Source: Streptomyces sp. NBC_00704 (GTDB taxonomy: Bacteria; Actinomycetota; Actinomycetes; Streptomycetales; Streptomycetaceae). Taken from it: a stretch of DNA of 64,000 nt. Within the stretch, counting starts at the first letter, position 1. Each line of letters opens with the position of its first letter. The notes beneath the pieces are model-generated. The model saw only the letters and a list, made by a program, of their open reading frames with translations. It was not told where the DNA came from and ran no database searches. The stretch is from contig NZ_CP109000.1 of the NCBI RefSeq assembly GCF_036226605.1, positions 5,266,501-5,330,500 on the forward strand, given 5' to 3'. Positions 7,841 through 16,176 of this stretch are shown piece after piece. The translations under genes and the position numbers were made by a program.

Positions 7841-8732
7841 CAGCCCCCGCCGCCCCACACGGGCACGGCTCGACGGCCGCGTACGTCCCGGGGCGGTCCG
7901 CCCGCACGGGACGCCCGCGGGCATCGCCCGCCGAGGCCGCGGCGAAGCACTGCTCAGGCGCGCCGCGGCCCGGCTCTGGCCCGGCTGCTCGGCGCTGCTG
8001 CTGGTGGCGGGCCTGTGGCAACTGGTCCACCTGCTCGGCCTGTCGCCGGTGCTGCCCGCGCCGTCGGCCGTGCTGCGGGACCTGTCGGACGCCTGGTCGG
8101 CGGGGACGCTCGGCTCCGGGCTGCTGCACAGCCTGGGACGCTGTCTCGCCGGGTTCGCGGCGTCGGCGGGAGTGGGCGTGCCGCTCGGTCTGCTGCTCCA
8201 CCGGTTCGGGTTCCTGCGCACGCCCGTGGCCCCGGTGCTGGGAGCGTTCCAGTCGCTGCCGGCCGCGGTCCTGGTGCCCGTCGCCGTGATGTGCCTCGGC
8301 CCCTCGCGCGGCGCCGTGTACCTGGTGGTCCTGCTCGGCGCGGTGCCCTCGGTGACGACCGGGGTCCTCACCGCCCTCGACCAGGTGCCGCCCCTCCTGG
8401 TGCGGGCGGGCCGCGCGATGGGGGCGACGGGTGCCGCCGCCGTGCGTCATGTCCTGCTCCCGGCCGCCCTCCCCGGTGTGGTGGCGGCGCTCCGGCAGGG
8501 CTGGGCGTTCGGCTGGCGGGCCCTGATGACGGCGGAACTCATGACGGCGACCCCTCTTCCCGGCCTCGGCCAGATGATCGACGCGGGCCGGCGCAGCGGT
8601 CGGCTCAGCGCGGTTCTGGCGGCCGCCGTGGCCGTGCTGGCCGTCGGCGTGCTGGTGGAGGCCGGCGTCTTCGGACCGGTGCAGCGGCGGGTGCTGCGCG
8701 CCCGCGGACTGCCCGGCACGGACGGACGGTGA
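7827..8732 (+). CDS. ABC importer permease (SsuC/TauC-like)
   Basis: A 301-residue integral membrane permease of the BPD_transp_1 family. After an Arg-rich N-terminus there are about six membrane helices. The EAA loop reads RAGRAMGATGAAAVRHVLLP. The start ATG 7827 lies inside the last codons of the ATPase gene (14-base overlap), so the two subunits are translationally coupled. It needs a periplasmic-type binding protein, which is not encoded between cysN and the window's next genes. It may lie upstream of this window or be shared with another locus. The gene ends the cluster. Confidence 0.88.
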   Translation: MPAVDSPRRPTRARLDGRVRPGAVRPHGTPAGIARRGRGEALLRRAAARLWPGCSALLLVAGLWQLVHLLGLSPVLPAPSAVLRDLSDAWSAGTLGSGLLHSLGRCLAGFAASAGVGVPLGLLLHRFGFLRTPVAPVLGAFQSLPAAVLVPVAVMCLGPSRGAVYLVVLLGAVPSVTTGVLTALDQVPPLLVRAGRAMGATGAAAVRHVLLPAALPGVVAALRQGWAFGWRALMTAELMTATPLPGLGQMIDAGRRSGRLSAVLAAAVAVLAVGVLVEAGVFGPVQRRVLRARGLPGTDGR

Positions 8733-8835
8733 GCGGCGGCGCCCCGCGGCCGGCCCGCGCGCGCCTTGCGGTGTCCGGCGCGGGGATGCCGGACAGGGCG
8801 GGTGCCCGGCGCTTCTCCGTCCCCGGGCTGAGAGT

Positions 8836-8853
8836 GCGCCCCGGCCGGGGCGC
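8836..8853. terminator. Possible terminator: perfect GC palindrome after the cluster
   Basis: An 18-base self-complementary stretch (GCGCCCC, GGCC centre, GGGGCGC) lies about 100 bases after the permease stop, in the 243-base gap before the next gene. It could end the transcript of the sulfation cluster, but has no T-run. Nothing else recognisable lies in this gap. Confidence 0.35.
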
Positions 8854-8975
8854 CGGCCGACGGCGGTCGCACGTCAGTGCCATGCCGGGGCCGGCGCCCT
8901 GCCAGACTGGCCCGGGCGACTCGACGACGACCGGCTGCCCGCCCGACCGCGTAACCCGTCAGAACCAGGAGCACG

Positions 8976-10355
8976 GTGCTCGTGTCCATACCTCCGTCAC
9001 CAGGGCCCCACCAGCCTCAGGACGACCCGTACCGGCCTCCGCAGCCGCCGGACCCGTACCCGCGAGACCCGTTCGCCCCGCCGAAGGACCCGGACGCGCA
9101 CGACCCGCACGCGCCGCACGCCCAAGGCCCGTACCCTCAGGGCCCGTACGGGCCGCAGGGGCACCCTGCGGGCGCTCCGGGACATCCGGCGAATGCGGGG
9201 CATCCGGGGCATCCGGGGTATCCGGGCCCGTATCCGCAGGCACCCTACGGGGGTGCGCCCTACCCGGGCTGGGGGCAGGGGTACAGCCCTTACGGGCGGC
9301 CGGCGGCGGTCAACGGTCTGGCCGTCGCCGCCCTCGTGCTCGGCATCCTGTGCTTCGTGCCGACCGTCGGCCTGGTGCTCGGGGTCGTCGCGCTGGCGCA
9401 GATCAGGAAGCGGGGCGAGCGCGGCAAGGGGATGGCGGTGGCGGGCGCGGTCCTGTCCTCCGTCGGGCTCGCGCTGTGGGTCCTCGCGCTGGCCACGGGC
9501 GGCGCGTCCGACTTCTGGCAGGGGTTCAAGGACGGCGCGGCCGCGCGCTCCGGCTTCTCGCTCGTCAAGGGCGACTGCTTCGACATCCCGGGCGAGACCT
9601 TCGACGAGGAGGTCTACGACGTCGACGAGGTGGCGTGCTCGGGCGAGCACGACGCCGAGGTCTTCGCGACGATTCCGCTGTCCGGCAGCGGCTTCCCGGG
9701 CGACGACCGCGTCGGGCGGATCGCGGACGACGAGTGCTTCCGGCTCCGGGACGCCTACGCGATGGACTCCTGGGCGCTGACCGACGAGGTGGACGTCTAC
9801 TACCTTACGCCCACCTCCGGGAGCTGGCGCGCCGGCGACCGGGAGATCACCTGCGTCTTCGGACCGGTGGACGACAGGGGCACCCTGACCGGCTCGCTGC
9901 GCGCGGACGAGACGACCCTGGACGCCGACCAGCTGGCCTTCCTCAAGGCGATGGCCGCCGTCGACGTCGTCCTCGGACGGGAGCCGGAGGACTCCGCCGA
10001 CGCGGACCTCGCGGCCGGCCGGAAGTGGGCCGCGGACACCGGGGACGTCACCGCGGACCAGGCGACCGCGCTGGGGGACCGCGCCTGGCCCGCGAAGGCC
10101 GGCGGGCCGGTCGCCGCGCTGGCCGAGGACATGCGCAGGTCGGGCCGGGAGTGGGCGGCGGCCGCGAAGGCCACCGACGCCGACGCCTTCTACGAGCACT
10201 ACGAGACGGCCTACGCGTACGTCGACGGCCGCACGACCGTCACCGCACGCGAGGCTCTGGGCCTGGCCACCACGCCGCCGGCCCACGACGAGGGCTCCGA
10301 CAGCGGGGACGGCGGGGCCGTCGGGGGCGACGGCGACACCGGCCTCGATGTGTGA
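8976..10355 (+). CDS. DUF4190 / septum-formation-like membrane protein
   Basis: A 459-residue actinobacterial membrane protein. Residues 1-105 are a Pro/Gly/His/Tyr-rich disordered cytoplasmic tail. A DUF4190-type pair of membrane helices follows (about 110-135 and 148-172). The remainder is an extracytoplasmic domain with conserved Cys residues (GDCFDIPG, VACSGEHDAEVF, DDECFRL, ITCVFG), a pattern known from the septum-formation (Septum_form) family. The function is not established; a role at the cell envelope is inferred. The start may be GTG 8976 or GTG 8982, with AGGAG lying 6-13 bases upstream. It has a highly acidic, Gly-rich C-terminal end. Confidence 0.75.
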   Translation: MLVSIPPSPGPHQPQDDPYRPPQPPDPYPRDPFAPPKDPDAHDPHAPHAQGPYPQGPYGPQGHPAGAPGHPANAGHPGHPGYPGPYPQAPYGGAPYPGWGQGYSPYGRPAAVNGLAVAALVLGILCFVPTVGLVLGVVALAQIRKRGERGKGMAVAGAVLSSVGLALWVLALATGGASDFWQGFKDGAAARSGFSLVKGDCFDIPGETFDEEVYDVDEVACSGEHDAEVFATIPLSGSGFPGDDRVGRIADDECFRLRDAYAMDSWALTDEVDVYYLTPTSGSWRAGDREITCVFGPVDDRGTLTGSLRADETTLDADQLAFLKAMAAVDVVLGREPEDSADADLAAGRKWAADTGDVTADQATALGDRAWPAKAGGPVAALAEDMRRSGREWAAAAKATDADAFYEHYETAYAYVDGRTTVTAREALGLATTPPAHDEGSDSGDGGAVGGDGDTGLDV

Positions 10356-10502
10356 TCACGTACACAGCGGGGAGAAAGTGCCTGGGCAAAGCGTTTCACG
10401 AGCGGATGTCATCACATCGAGTGATTCCCTGGCCTTTGCTTGCACGGTCCAACCCACGGTTGCCAGGCTGTAGCTGTCTGTACAACCTGATGGGAGTGGC
10501 CA

Positions 10503-11255
10503 GTGACATTCGGTGAGCAGCCGGCGTATCTGCGTGTCGCGGGTGATCTCCGCAAGAAGATCGCCGACGGATCGCTGCCACCGCACACCCGCCTCCCGTC
10601 CCAGGCGAGAATCCGCGAGGAGTACGGCGTCTCCGACACGGTGGCCCTGGAGGCGCGCAAGGTGCTGATGGCCGAGGGCCTGGTCGAGGGCCGCTCCGGT
10701 TCGGGCACCTATGTGCGCGAGCGGCCCGTCCCCCGCCGGATCGCCCGCTCCGGCTACCGCCCGGTGAGCGGGGCCACGCCGTTCCGCCAGGAGCAGGCCG
10801 AGGCCCACACGCGGGGCACGTGGGAGTCCAGCAGCGAGCAGGGCGAGGCGGGCGTGGCCGTGGCGGAGCGGCTCGGCGTCAAGCCCGGCGACCGCGTGAT
10901 GCGCACGAAGTACGTGTTCCGGGAGGCCGGTGAGGCGATGATGCTCTCCACGTCCTGGGAGCCCCTCGCGGTCACCGGCCGCACCCCCGTGATGCTCCCC
11001 GAGGAGGGTCCGCTCGGCGGCATGGGCGTCGTCGAGCGGATGCGGGCCATCGACGTCATCGTCGACAACGTCACCGAGGAGGTCGGCGCCCGCCCCGGTC
11101 TGGCCGAGGAACTCCTCACCCTCGGCGGCGTCCCCGGCCACGTGGTGCTGGTCGTGCAGCGCACGTACTACGCCTCGGGCCGCCCGGTGGAGACGGCCGA
11201 CGTGGTGATCCCGGCCGACCGCTACCGGGTCGCGTACCACCTGCCGGTGAAGTAA
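10503..11255 (+). CDS. GntR family regulator, HutC/UTRA subfamily
   Basis: A 250-residue regulator. The N-terminal winged helix (about residues 8-75) contains RLPSQARIREEYGVS and the GSGTYV wing. A UTRA ligand-binding domain follows (about 95-245). HutC-type regulators bind palindromes with GT and AC half-sites and release on binding a small effector. The GTG start is preceded by GGGAG. The stretch GTCTGTACAAC about 20 bases upstream of the start resembles such a half-site pair and could be an autoregulatory site. No catabolic or transport gene is next to it, so the target is unknown. Confidence 0.88.
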   Translation: MTFGEQPAYLRVAGDLRKKIADGSLPPHTRLPSQARIREEYGVSDTVALEARKVLMAEGLVEGRSGSGTYVRERPVPRRIARSGYRPVSGATPFRQEQAEAHTRGTWESSSEQGEAGVAVAERLGVKPGDRVMRTKYVFREAGEAMMLSTSWEPLAVTGRTPVMLPEEGPLGGMGVVERMRAIDVIVDNVTEEVGARPGLAEELLTLGGVPGHVVLVVQRTYYASGRPVETADVVIPADRYRVAYHLPVK

Positions 11256-11799
11256 GCCGCCCGCGGAACACTGCCCGCGGAACCACTGCCTTCGGAACAC
11301 CGCCCGCGATCCGTCGCCCGCGGAACACTGCCCGCCGACCCGACCCGGTTGCCCCCGGTGGGAGGCGGAGAGGGTCGGCGACGACCGTGTCCTGCGGGGC
11401 GGGTGGAGCGGGGGAGGCGCGGGGGCGGCCCGGAGCCGTAGCGCATACGGCCGGGCGGCGCACACCCTTGCGGCAGTTGCCGCCGGAACCGGCCCGCCCG
11501 GGAGCCGGCCGCGCGCCGTCGGAATCCGGACGTTTCCGCTGGTTCCCGCAGGTCGACCGGTACCCGCCCGCAACCCCGCCGACCGGACGCGTTGCGGCGC
11601 GCGCACGGCGCGTTCGGTCCCGTGCGCCCCCTGCGTCTTGGCTGGTTGCGTACCTCTTTGTGCAAAGTCGTGTTCGGTGCGTAAAGGTAAGGCGTACGCT
11701 CGGGCATATGCGGATTGCGGTTTCCTTGGCAGGCGGGGCGCGCGGCGCGCCGCGGACGGGATCCGGCCGGGCCGGGACGGCGAGGGGGCGGAGGGCGCG
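11256..11799. other. 544-base intergenic region with 14-bp tandem repeat
   Basis: No gene is supported here. The first 75 bases hold a degenerate 14-bp tandem repeat (listed separately). The last part (about 11640-11710) is less GC-rich than its surroundings and contains TTGTGC and TACGCT elements, so it is the likely promoter region for the small SPOR-like gene. I could not fix the boxes with confidence. Confidence 0.5.
11260..11330. repeat. 14-bp tandem repeat, five copies
   Basis: Five head-to-tail copies of a 14/15-base unit, consensus CCCGCGGAACACTG, start right after the GntR stop codon. The first and last copies are identical; the middle ones have diverged. No coding role is apparent. 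Confidence 0.65.
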
Positions 11800-12105
11800 A
11801 TGAACGACAGCACCACCTCCCTGCCCTGGCTCGTCATCCGGCAGGACGACAACGGCAACCGCTACCGCGTGGGCAGGTACGCGACCCGGGCCGAGGCCCA
11901 GGAGACCGCGGACAGCCTCGACGCCCGCGGGCACAAGCAGCTCTACTGGGTCGAGCGGATCGGCCAGACGCAGGGGCAGCCGCAGCGCCACGCCCAGACC
12001 CCGCACCACCCCCAGACACCGCCTCCGGCCCAGGCGCAGGCGCAAACGCAGGCCCAAACGCAGGTGCAGGCGCAGGTGCAGAACGGGGACGGCACCCTGA
12101 ACTGA
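11800..12105 (+). CDS. Small SPOR-like protein
   Basis: A 101-residue protein. Residues 8-55 read like a minimal SPOR-type fold: WLVIRQDDNGNRYRVGRY, then TRAEAQETADSL and a C-terminal strand QLYWVERI. The last 45 residues are Gln/Pro/Ala/Thr repeats (QAQ, QTQ) encoded by short sequence repeats. SPOR domains bind peptidoglycan, but there is no signal peptide here, so this form is probably cytosolic and its role is unknown. The start ATG 11800 was chosen because the repeated family motif begins immediately after it and GAGGG lies upstream. Confidence 0.75.
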   Translation: MNDSTTSLPWLVIRQDDNGNRYRVGRYATRAEAQETADSLDARGHKQLYWVERIGQTQGQPQRHAQTPHHPQTPPPAQAQAQTQAQTQVQAQVQNGDGTLN

Positions 12106-12235
12106 CCGGGCGTCGGACCGGACCCGCCGTCAACCCGGCGTCTGCGCCGACCCGAACGGGCCGCCCTGACCGCGCCGGGCCGACCCGGCCGCCCCACCCC
12201 CGGCCCACCCGCTCCCGTCCCGTAGGCTCCGCCGC

Positions 12236-12646
12236 ATGACGGAACGGACCGTGGTGGTGGGAGCCGCGCTGCTCGACGCCGGCCGCCTGCTCGCCGCCCG
12301 CCGCAGCGCGCCCCCGGAGCTGGCCGGGCGCTGGGAACTGCCGGGCGGCAAGGTCGAGCCGGGGGAGAGCCCCGAGGCGGCTCTCGTGCGCGAACTGCGC
12401 GAGGAACTCGGCGTCGAGGCCGAGACCGTCGGACCCGTCCCGGGGGAGTGGCCCCTGAGGCCGCCCCACGTCCTCCAGGTGTGGAGGGCCCGGCTGCGGC
12501 CCGGCTCGGCCGCCCCCGAACCGCTCCAGGACCACGACGCGCTGCGCTGGCTCGCCCCGGACGAGGTCTGGGACGTCGACTGGCTCGACCAGGACGTTCC
12601 CGCGGTGCGCGAGACGCTCGCCGTCATCGCCGCCGACGCACACTGA
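12236..12646 (+). CDS. Nudix hydrolase (MutT-like)
   Basis: A 136-residue Nudix protein. The Nudix box runs from G38 to about residue 61 with the expected GG-x4-EPGES...REL-REELGVE pattern, giving the Mg-binding Glu residues. The N-terminus TVVVGAALL and the bacterial MutT length fit an 8-oxo-dGTP or (deoxy)nucleoside triphosphate pyrophosphatase. The ATG start follows the sequence CCGCC without a strong ribosome site. It stands alone between unrelated genes. Confidence 0.9.
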   Translation: MTERTVVVGAALLDAGRLLAARRSAPPELAGRWELPGGKVEPGESPEAALVRELREELGVEAETVGPVPGEWPLRPPHVLQVWRARLRPGSAAPEPLQDHDALRWLAPDEVWDVDWLDQDVPAVRETLAVIAADAH

Positions 12647-12663
12647 GCCCAAGCCCTGTTCCG

Positions 12664-12718
12664 TGGCCAGTGGCCAGTCGCCAGTGGCTCGTCGCCAGTG
12701 GCTCGTCGCCAGTGGCGG
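12664..12718. repeat. Short tandem repeat CGCCAGTGGCTCGT
   Basis: Two perfect 14-base copies (12679-12692 and 12693-12706) are flanked by partial copies on both sides, all built on the core CCAGTGG. The array lies in the gap between the Nudix gene and the HATPase gene and is not coding. Confidence 0.65.
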
Positions 12719-12861
12719 CGGGCCGGGCAGGGGCGGGGTGTACGCCGTTCGTGCCACTGTGCGCCCTGCCGCGCGGTACTCGCCCAGCGATATCGGGTAT
12801 GTGCCCATTAACCCCACGAAACCGGACATGGGTGCACTCGCTGGGCTGGGAAGTGATCGGC

Positions 12862-13260
12862 GTGATCGACACCGAGGACGACCGGGCCGAGTGGTCGTTT
12901 CCCGCGGAGCCCGGTGCGGTGCGCACCGCCCGCGCGGCCGTCCGCGACCAGCTGCACCGCTGGGACCTCGACAGTCTGGGCGACATCGCGGCCCTGCTGG
13001 TCAGCGAGTTGGTGACCAACGCGCTCCGGCACGCGACCGGCCCCATCGGCGTCCGTCTGGTCCGTCAGGCCCGGCTGCGGGACGTGCTCCTGGTGGAGGT
13101 GTCCGACCCGCTGCCCGACCCGCCGCGCGAGCGGATCGCCCGCCCCGACGACGAGAGCGGGCGCGGACTTCAGCTCGTCGCCTCCGCCGCGCGCCGCTGG
13201 GGCACCCGGCCGGGGAGCGCCGGCAAGACCGTGTGGTTCGAACTGGCGGTACCGGGTTGA
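12862..13260 (+). CDS. Single-domain HATPase regulator (anti-sigma-factor-like)
   Basis: A 132-residue histidine-kinase-like ATPase domain of the RsbW/SpoIIAB type abundant in Streptomyces. The N-box is LVSELVTNALRHA, the G1-like box is GRGLQLVASAARRWG and the end GKTVWFEL is characteristic. Such proteins usually bind and hold sigma factors or anti-anti-sigma factors; the partner is not visible. I chose GTG 12862 (GGGAAG upstream). An upstream ATG at 12799 would add 21 residues rich in rare codons, including one TTA, which is unlike real Streptomyces coding sequence. Confidence 0.8.
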   Translation: MIDTEDDRAEWSFPAEPGAVRTARAAVRDQLHRWDLDSLGDIAALLVSELVTNALRHATGPIGVRLVRQARLRDVLLVEVSDPLPDPPRERIARPDDESGRGLQLVASAARRWGTRPGSAGKTVWFELAVPG

Positions 13261-13520
13261 CGGGACGTGACACGGGGATGACCCGGGTGGACGGCGGGCC
13301 TCCCGCCGTCGCCGGTCCGCGACCGGTGCCCGAAGGTGTGATTCGACCACGTGCCCGCTGGTTAGAAGACTGGAAGTGTTGTCGCGGGACGGGCCGGAAA
13401 ACGCCTGGACCGTGCTGTGATCGTGAACACCGTGTCGTGCGGACCCGTAGTGCTGGATACTGCGGGCAGCCGCCGCCGGTGACCGGTGCCGGACGCGGTG
13501 AGCTGGAGGGGACGGTTCGC

Positions 13521-16169
13521 GTGAGCGAGATACCAGCGAAGGCCACGGAGTCCGAGGACCCGTCGGGCGGCGCGAGGGCGGAGGCCGCGGATGCGCACGC
13601 CGCGGACGCCGTGCGCGGCCCCGGCGACGGGGAGGGCGAAGCGGCGTCGCTCGGTGACGCCATGTGGCAGAGCAGCCCACCCGGTTCGATCTACGACTAC
13701 ATCAGGGTCGCCTCGTTCTCCATCGGCCCCGACGGCCTCGTCGACCAGTGGAGTCTGCGCGCCGAGCAGATCTTCGGCATCCCCGCCGAGCGCGCCGTCG
13801 GCATGGACCCCATCGACGCGTTCGTCGACCCCGACCTGCGTGAACGCGGACAGCGCAAGATGGCCGAGATCCTCGACGGGCGCGAGTGGACCGGCGTGGT
13901 CCCCTTCCGGATGCCCGACCCGGCGCCCGGCGGCGGACGCGGCGAGCAGGGCCTCGCCGAGGTGTACGTCATGCCGACGCGCAGTCTGGACGGCGAGAAG
14001 GCCGCCGTGTGCATCGTCGTCGACGTCCGCACGCTCCGCAGCATCGAGACCGACCTCGCCGCCTCGCAGGCGATTTTCGGCCAATCCCCGTTCGGCTTCC
14101 TGCTGATCGACCCCGACCTGCGGGTGCGCCGCGCCAACGAGCGGTTCGCCTCCATCTTCGGCGGCACCCCCGACGAGCACCGCGGCAAGGGCGTCCACGA
14201 CTACCTGCCCCGGCCCGAGGCCGAGCGGGTCAGCGCCACCCTTCGCCGGGTCCTGGAGACCGGCGACTCCATCACGGACATGCACGTCACCGGGTTCGTC
14301 CCCGGCTCCGACGAACGACGGCACTGGTCGATCAACCTGTACCGGGTGCACAGCGGCAGCGGCCGCCCCATCGGCATCGCCTGGCTCGGCACCGACATCA
14401 CCGCCCGCCGCGCCGCCGCCCGCGAGGCCGCCGCCGCACGGCGCAATCTCGCCCTCCTGAACGAGGCGGGAGCCCGCATAGGGAACTCCCTCGACCTGGA
14501 GACGACCGCGCGCGAACTCCTCGACGTGGTCGTGCCCGGCTTCTGCGACCTGGCCACCGTCGACCTCTACCAGGGACTCCTGGCCGGCGACGAGACCCCG
14601 CCCGGACTCGCCGACGGCAGCGCCGAACTGCGCCGGGTCGCCTTCGCGTCCGCCGTGTCCGACGCCCCCTTCCCCGGCGCGGGCCCGCCCGTCGCGGTCG
14701 GCGCGGTCCACCACTTCCCGTTCAACTCGGCCTGCGCGGACGCCCTGCGCACCGCCCGCCCGCAGAGCATCCCCGGCGAGGAGGGCGGCCTCGTGCAGTC
14801 CAGCCTCGCCGTCCCGATGGTCGCCCACGACACCGTCGTCGGCCTCGCGCAGTTCTCGCGGACCAAGGGCAGCGAGCCGTTCGGCGACCGCGACCGCGAT
14901 CTGGCCGTGGAACTGGCGGCGCGCGCCGCGGTCTGCATCGACAACGCCCGTCTGTACCGGCGCGAGCACGAGCGGGCGCTGATACTGCAGCGCTCCCTGC
15001 TGCCGCCCGGCGACCCGGTGGCCTCGGGCCTGGACATCGCCTGCCGCTACCTTCCCGGCAACGTCTCCATGGGGCGGCCCAGCGAGGTCGGCGGCGACTG
15101 GTTCGACGTCATCGAACTGCCCGGCCACCGCACGGCGCTGGTGGTGGGCGACGTGATGGGCCGCGGGCTGCGGGCCGCGGTCGCGATGGGCGAACTGCGC
15201 ACGGCCGTGCGCACGCTGGCCCTGCTCGACCTCGAACCGGCCGAAGTGCTCTCCGCGCTGGACGAGATCGCGCGCGGGCTCGGCACCCCCGGCGGCGTCC
15301 AGCAGGCCACCCGGGCCGCCCGCCGGCCCCGCGAGGCCGACCTGTCCGAGGTGTACCTCGCGACCTGCGTGTACGCGGTCTACGACTCGGTGACCCGGCG
15401 CTGCACCTTCGCCAACGCGGGCCATCTGCCCCCGGTCCTCGTCGAGCCCGGAGAACCGGCCCTCATGCTCGACGTGCCGCCGGGCCTGCCGCTCGGCGTG
15501 GGCGGTGAGCCCTTCGAGGAGGTGGAGGTCGACCTCCCCGAGGGCGCGCTGCTGGCGCTCTACACGGACGGCCTGGTCGAGTCCCGCGACCACCCCCTCG
15601 ACGAGGGCCTCAACGCGTTCGTCGGGGCGCTCACCGACCCCACCAGGCCGCTGGAGGACGTCTGCGACCACGTCCTGAACACGCTCGACTCGCACCACGG
15701 CGAGGACGACATCGCGCTGCTGATGGCACGGGTGCAGGGGCTGCCCGCCGACTCGGTCGGCGACTGGACGCTGCCGCGCGAGCCGCGCAGCGTGGGCCGG
15801 GCGCGGGAGTACGCGCGGGGCCGGTTGCAGTCATGGGGCCTCGAAGCGCTCGTCGACACCACCGAGTTGCTGGTCAGCGAGCTGGTCACCAACGCGCTGC
15901 GCTACGGCGAGGGGGACATCAGGCTCCGGCTGCTGCTGGACCGCACCCTGGTGTGCGAGGTGTGGGACGCGGGTCTCGTCCAGCCGCGCCGCCGCCGCGC
16001 CCGGGACACCGACGAGGGCGGCCGCGGTCTCCAGCTGGTGGGGCTGCTCTCGGCGTCCTGGGGTTCGCGCCGCACCCCGCGCGGCAAGACGGTGTGGTTC
16101 GAACTGCCCCTGCCCGACGGCGAGACGACGCTCGCGGACCCGGCGGAGGCCCTGCTGAGCCTGTTCTGA
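13521..16169 (+). CDS. PAS-PAS-GAF-PP2C(SpoIIE)-HATPase signalling protein
   Basis: An 882-residue RsbU/SpoIIE-type regulator. After a disordered acidic start, two PAS sensor domains (about 57-170 and 182-295) are followed by a GAF domain (about 325-480). A PP2C phosphatase follows: RSLLPPGDP near 491, EVGGDWFDV near 522 and GHLPPVLV, with Asp metal ligands in GGDWFD, VGDVMGRG and EDDIALLM. A C-terminal HATPase domain starts near residue 784 (LVSELVTNALRYG, GRGLQLVG, GKTVWFELPLP). Family knowledge says the phosphatase dephosphorylates an anti-anti-sigma factor while the kinase-like domain re-phosphorylates it or binds a sigma factor. GTG 13521 has GGAGGGG about 10 bases upstream. It is the second HATPase in tandem with the gene at 12862. 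Confidence 0.92.
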   Translation: MSEIPAKATESEDPSGGARAEAADAHAADAVRGPGDGEGEAASLGDAMWQSSPPGSIYDYIRVASFSIGPDGLVDQWSLRAEQIFGIPAERAVGMDPIDAFVDPDLRERGQRKMAEILDGREWTGVVPFRMPDPAPGGGRGEQGLAEVYVMPTRSLDGEKAAVCIVVDVRTLRSIETDLAASQAIFGQSPFGFLLIDPDLRVRRANERFASIFGGTPDEHRGKGVHDYLPRPEAERVSATLRRVLETGDSITDMHVTGFVPGSDERRHWSINLYRVHSGSGRPIGIAWLGTDITARRAAAREAAAARRNLALLNEAGARIGNSLDLETTARELLDVVVPGFCDLATVDLYQGLLAGDETPPGLADGSAELRRVAFASAVSDAPFPGAGPPVAVGAVHHFPFNSACADALRTARPQSIPGEEGGLVQSSLAVPMVAHDTVVGLAQFSRTKGSEPFGDRDRDLAVELAARAAVCIDNARLYRREHERALILQRSLLPPGDPVASGLDIACRYLPGNVSMGRPSEVGGDWFDVIELPGHRTALVVGDVMGRGLRAAVAMGELRTAVRTLALLDLEPAEVLSALDEIARGLGTPGGVQQATRAARRPREADLSEVYLATCVYAVYDSVTRRCTFANAGHLPPVLVEPGEPALMLDVPPGLPLGVGGEPFEEVEVDLPEGALLALYTDGLVESRDHPLDEGLNAFVGALTDPTRPLEDVCDHVLNTLDSHHGEDDIALLMARVQGLPADSVGDWTLPREPRSVGRAREYARGRLQSWGLEALVDTTELLVSELVTNALRYGEGDIRLRLLLDRTLVCEVWDAGLVQPRRRRARDTDEGGRGLQLVGLLSASWGSRRTPRGKTVWFELPLPDGETTLADPAEALLSLF

Positions 16170-16176
16170 CGGGCGC

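Noticed and set aside
1..8732. Identification as a nucleocidin or ascamycin type cluster
   Set aside because: PAPS genes and a sulfotransferase are shared, but I could not recognise sulfamate- or nucleoside-specific genes in the visible part.
12799..12861. Upstream in-frame extension of the single-domain HATPase gene
   Set aside because: It contains rare codons, including a TTA, and is not typical Streptomyces coding sequence; a better ribosome site precedes GTG 12862. A bldA-dependent start is therefore unlikely.
13362..15698. Long open frame on the minus strand across the PAS/PP2C gene
   Set aside because: Same GC artefact; the plus-strand product carries five recognisable domains.
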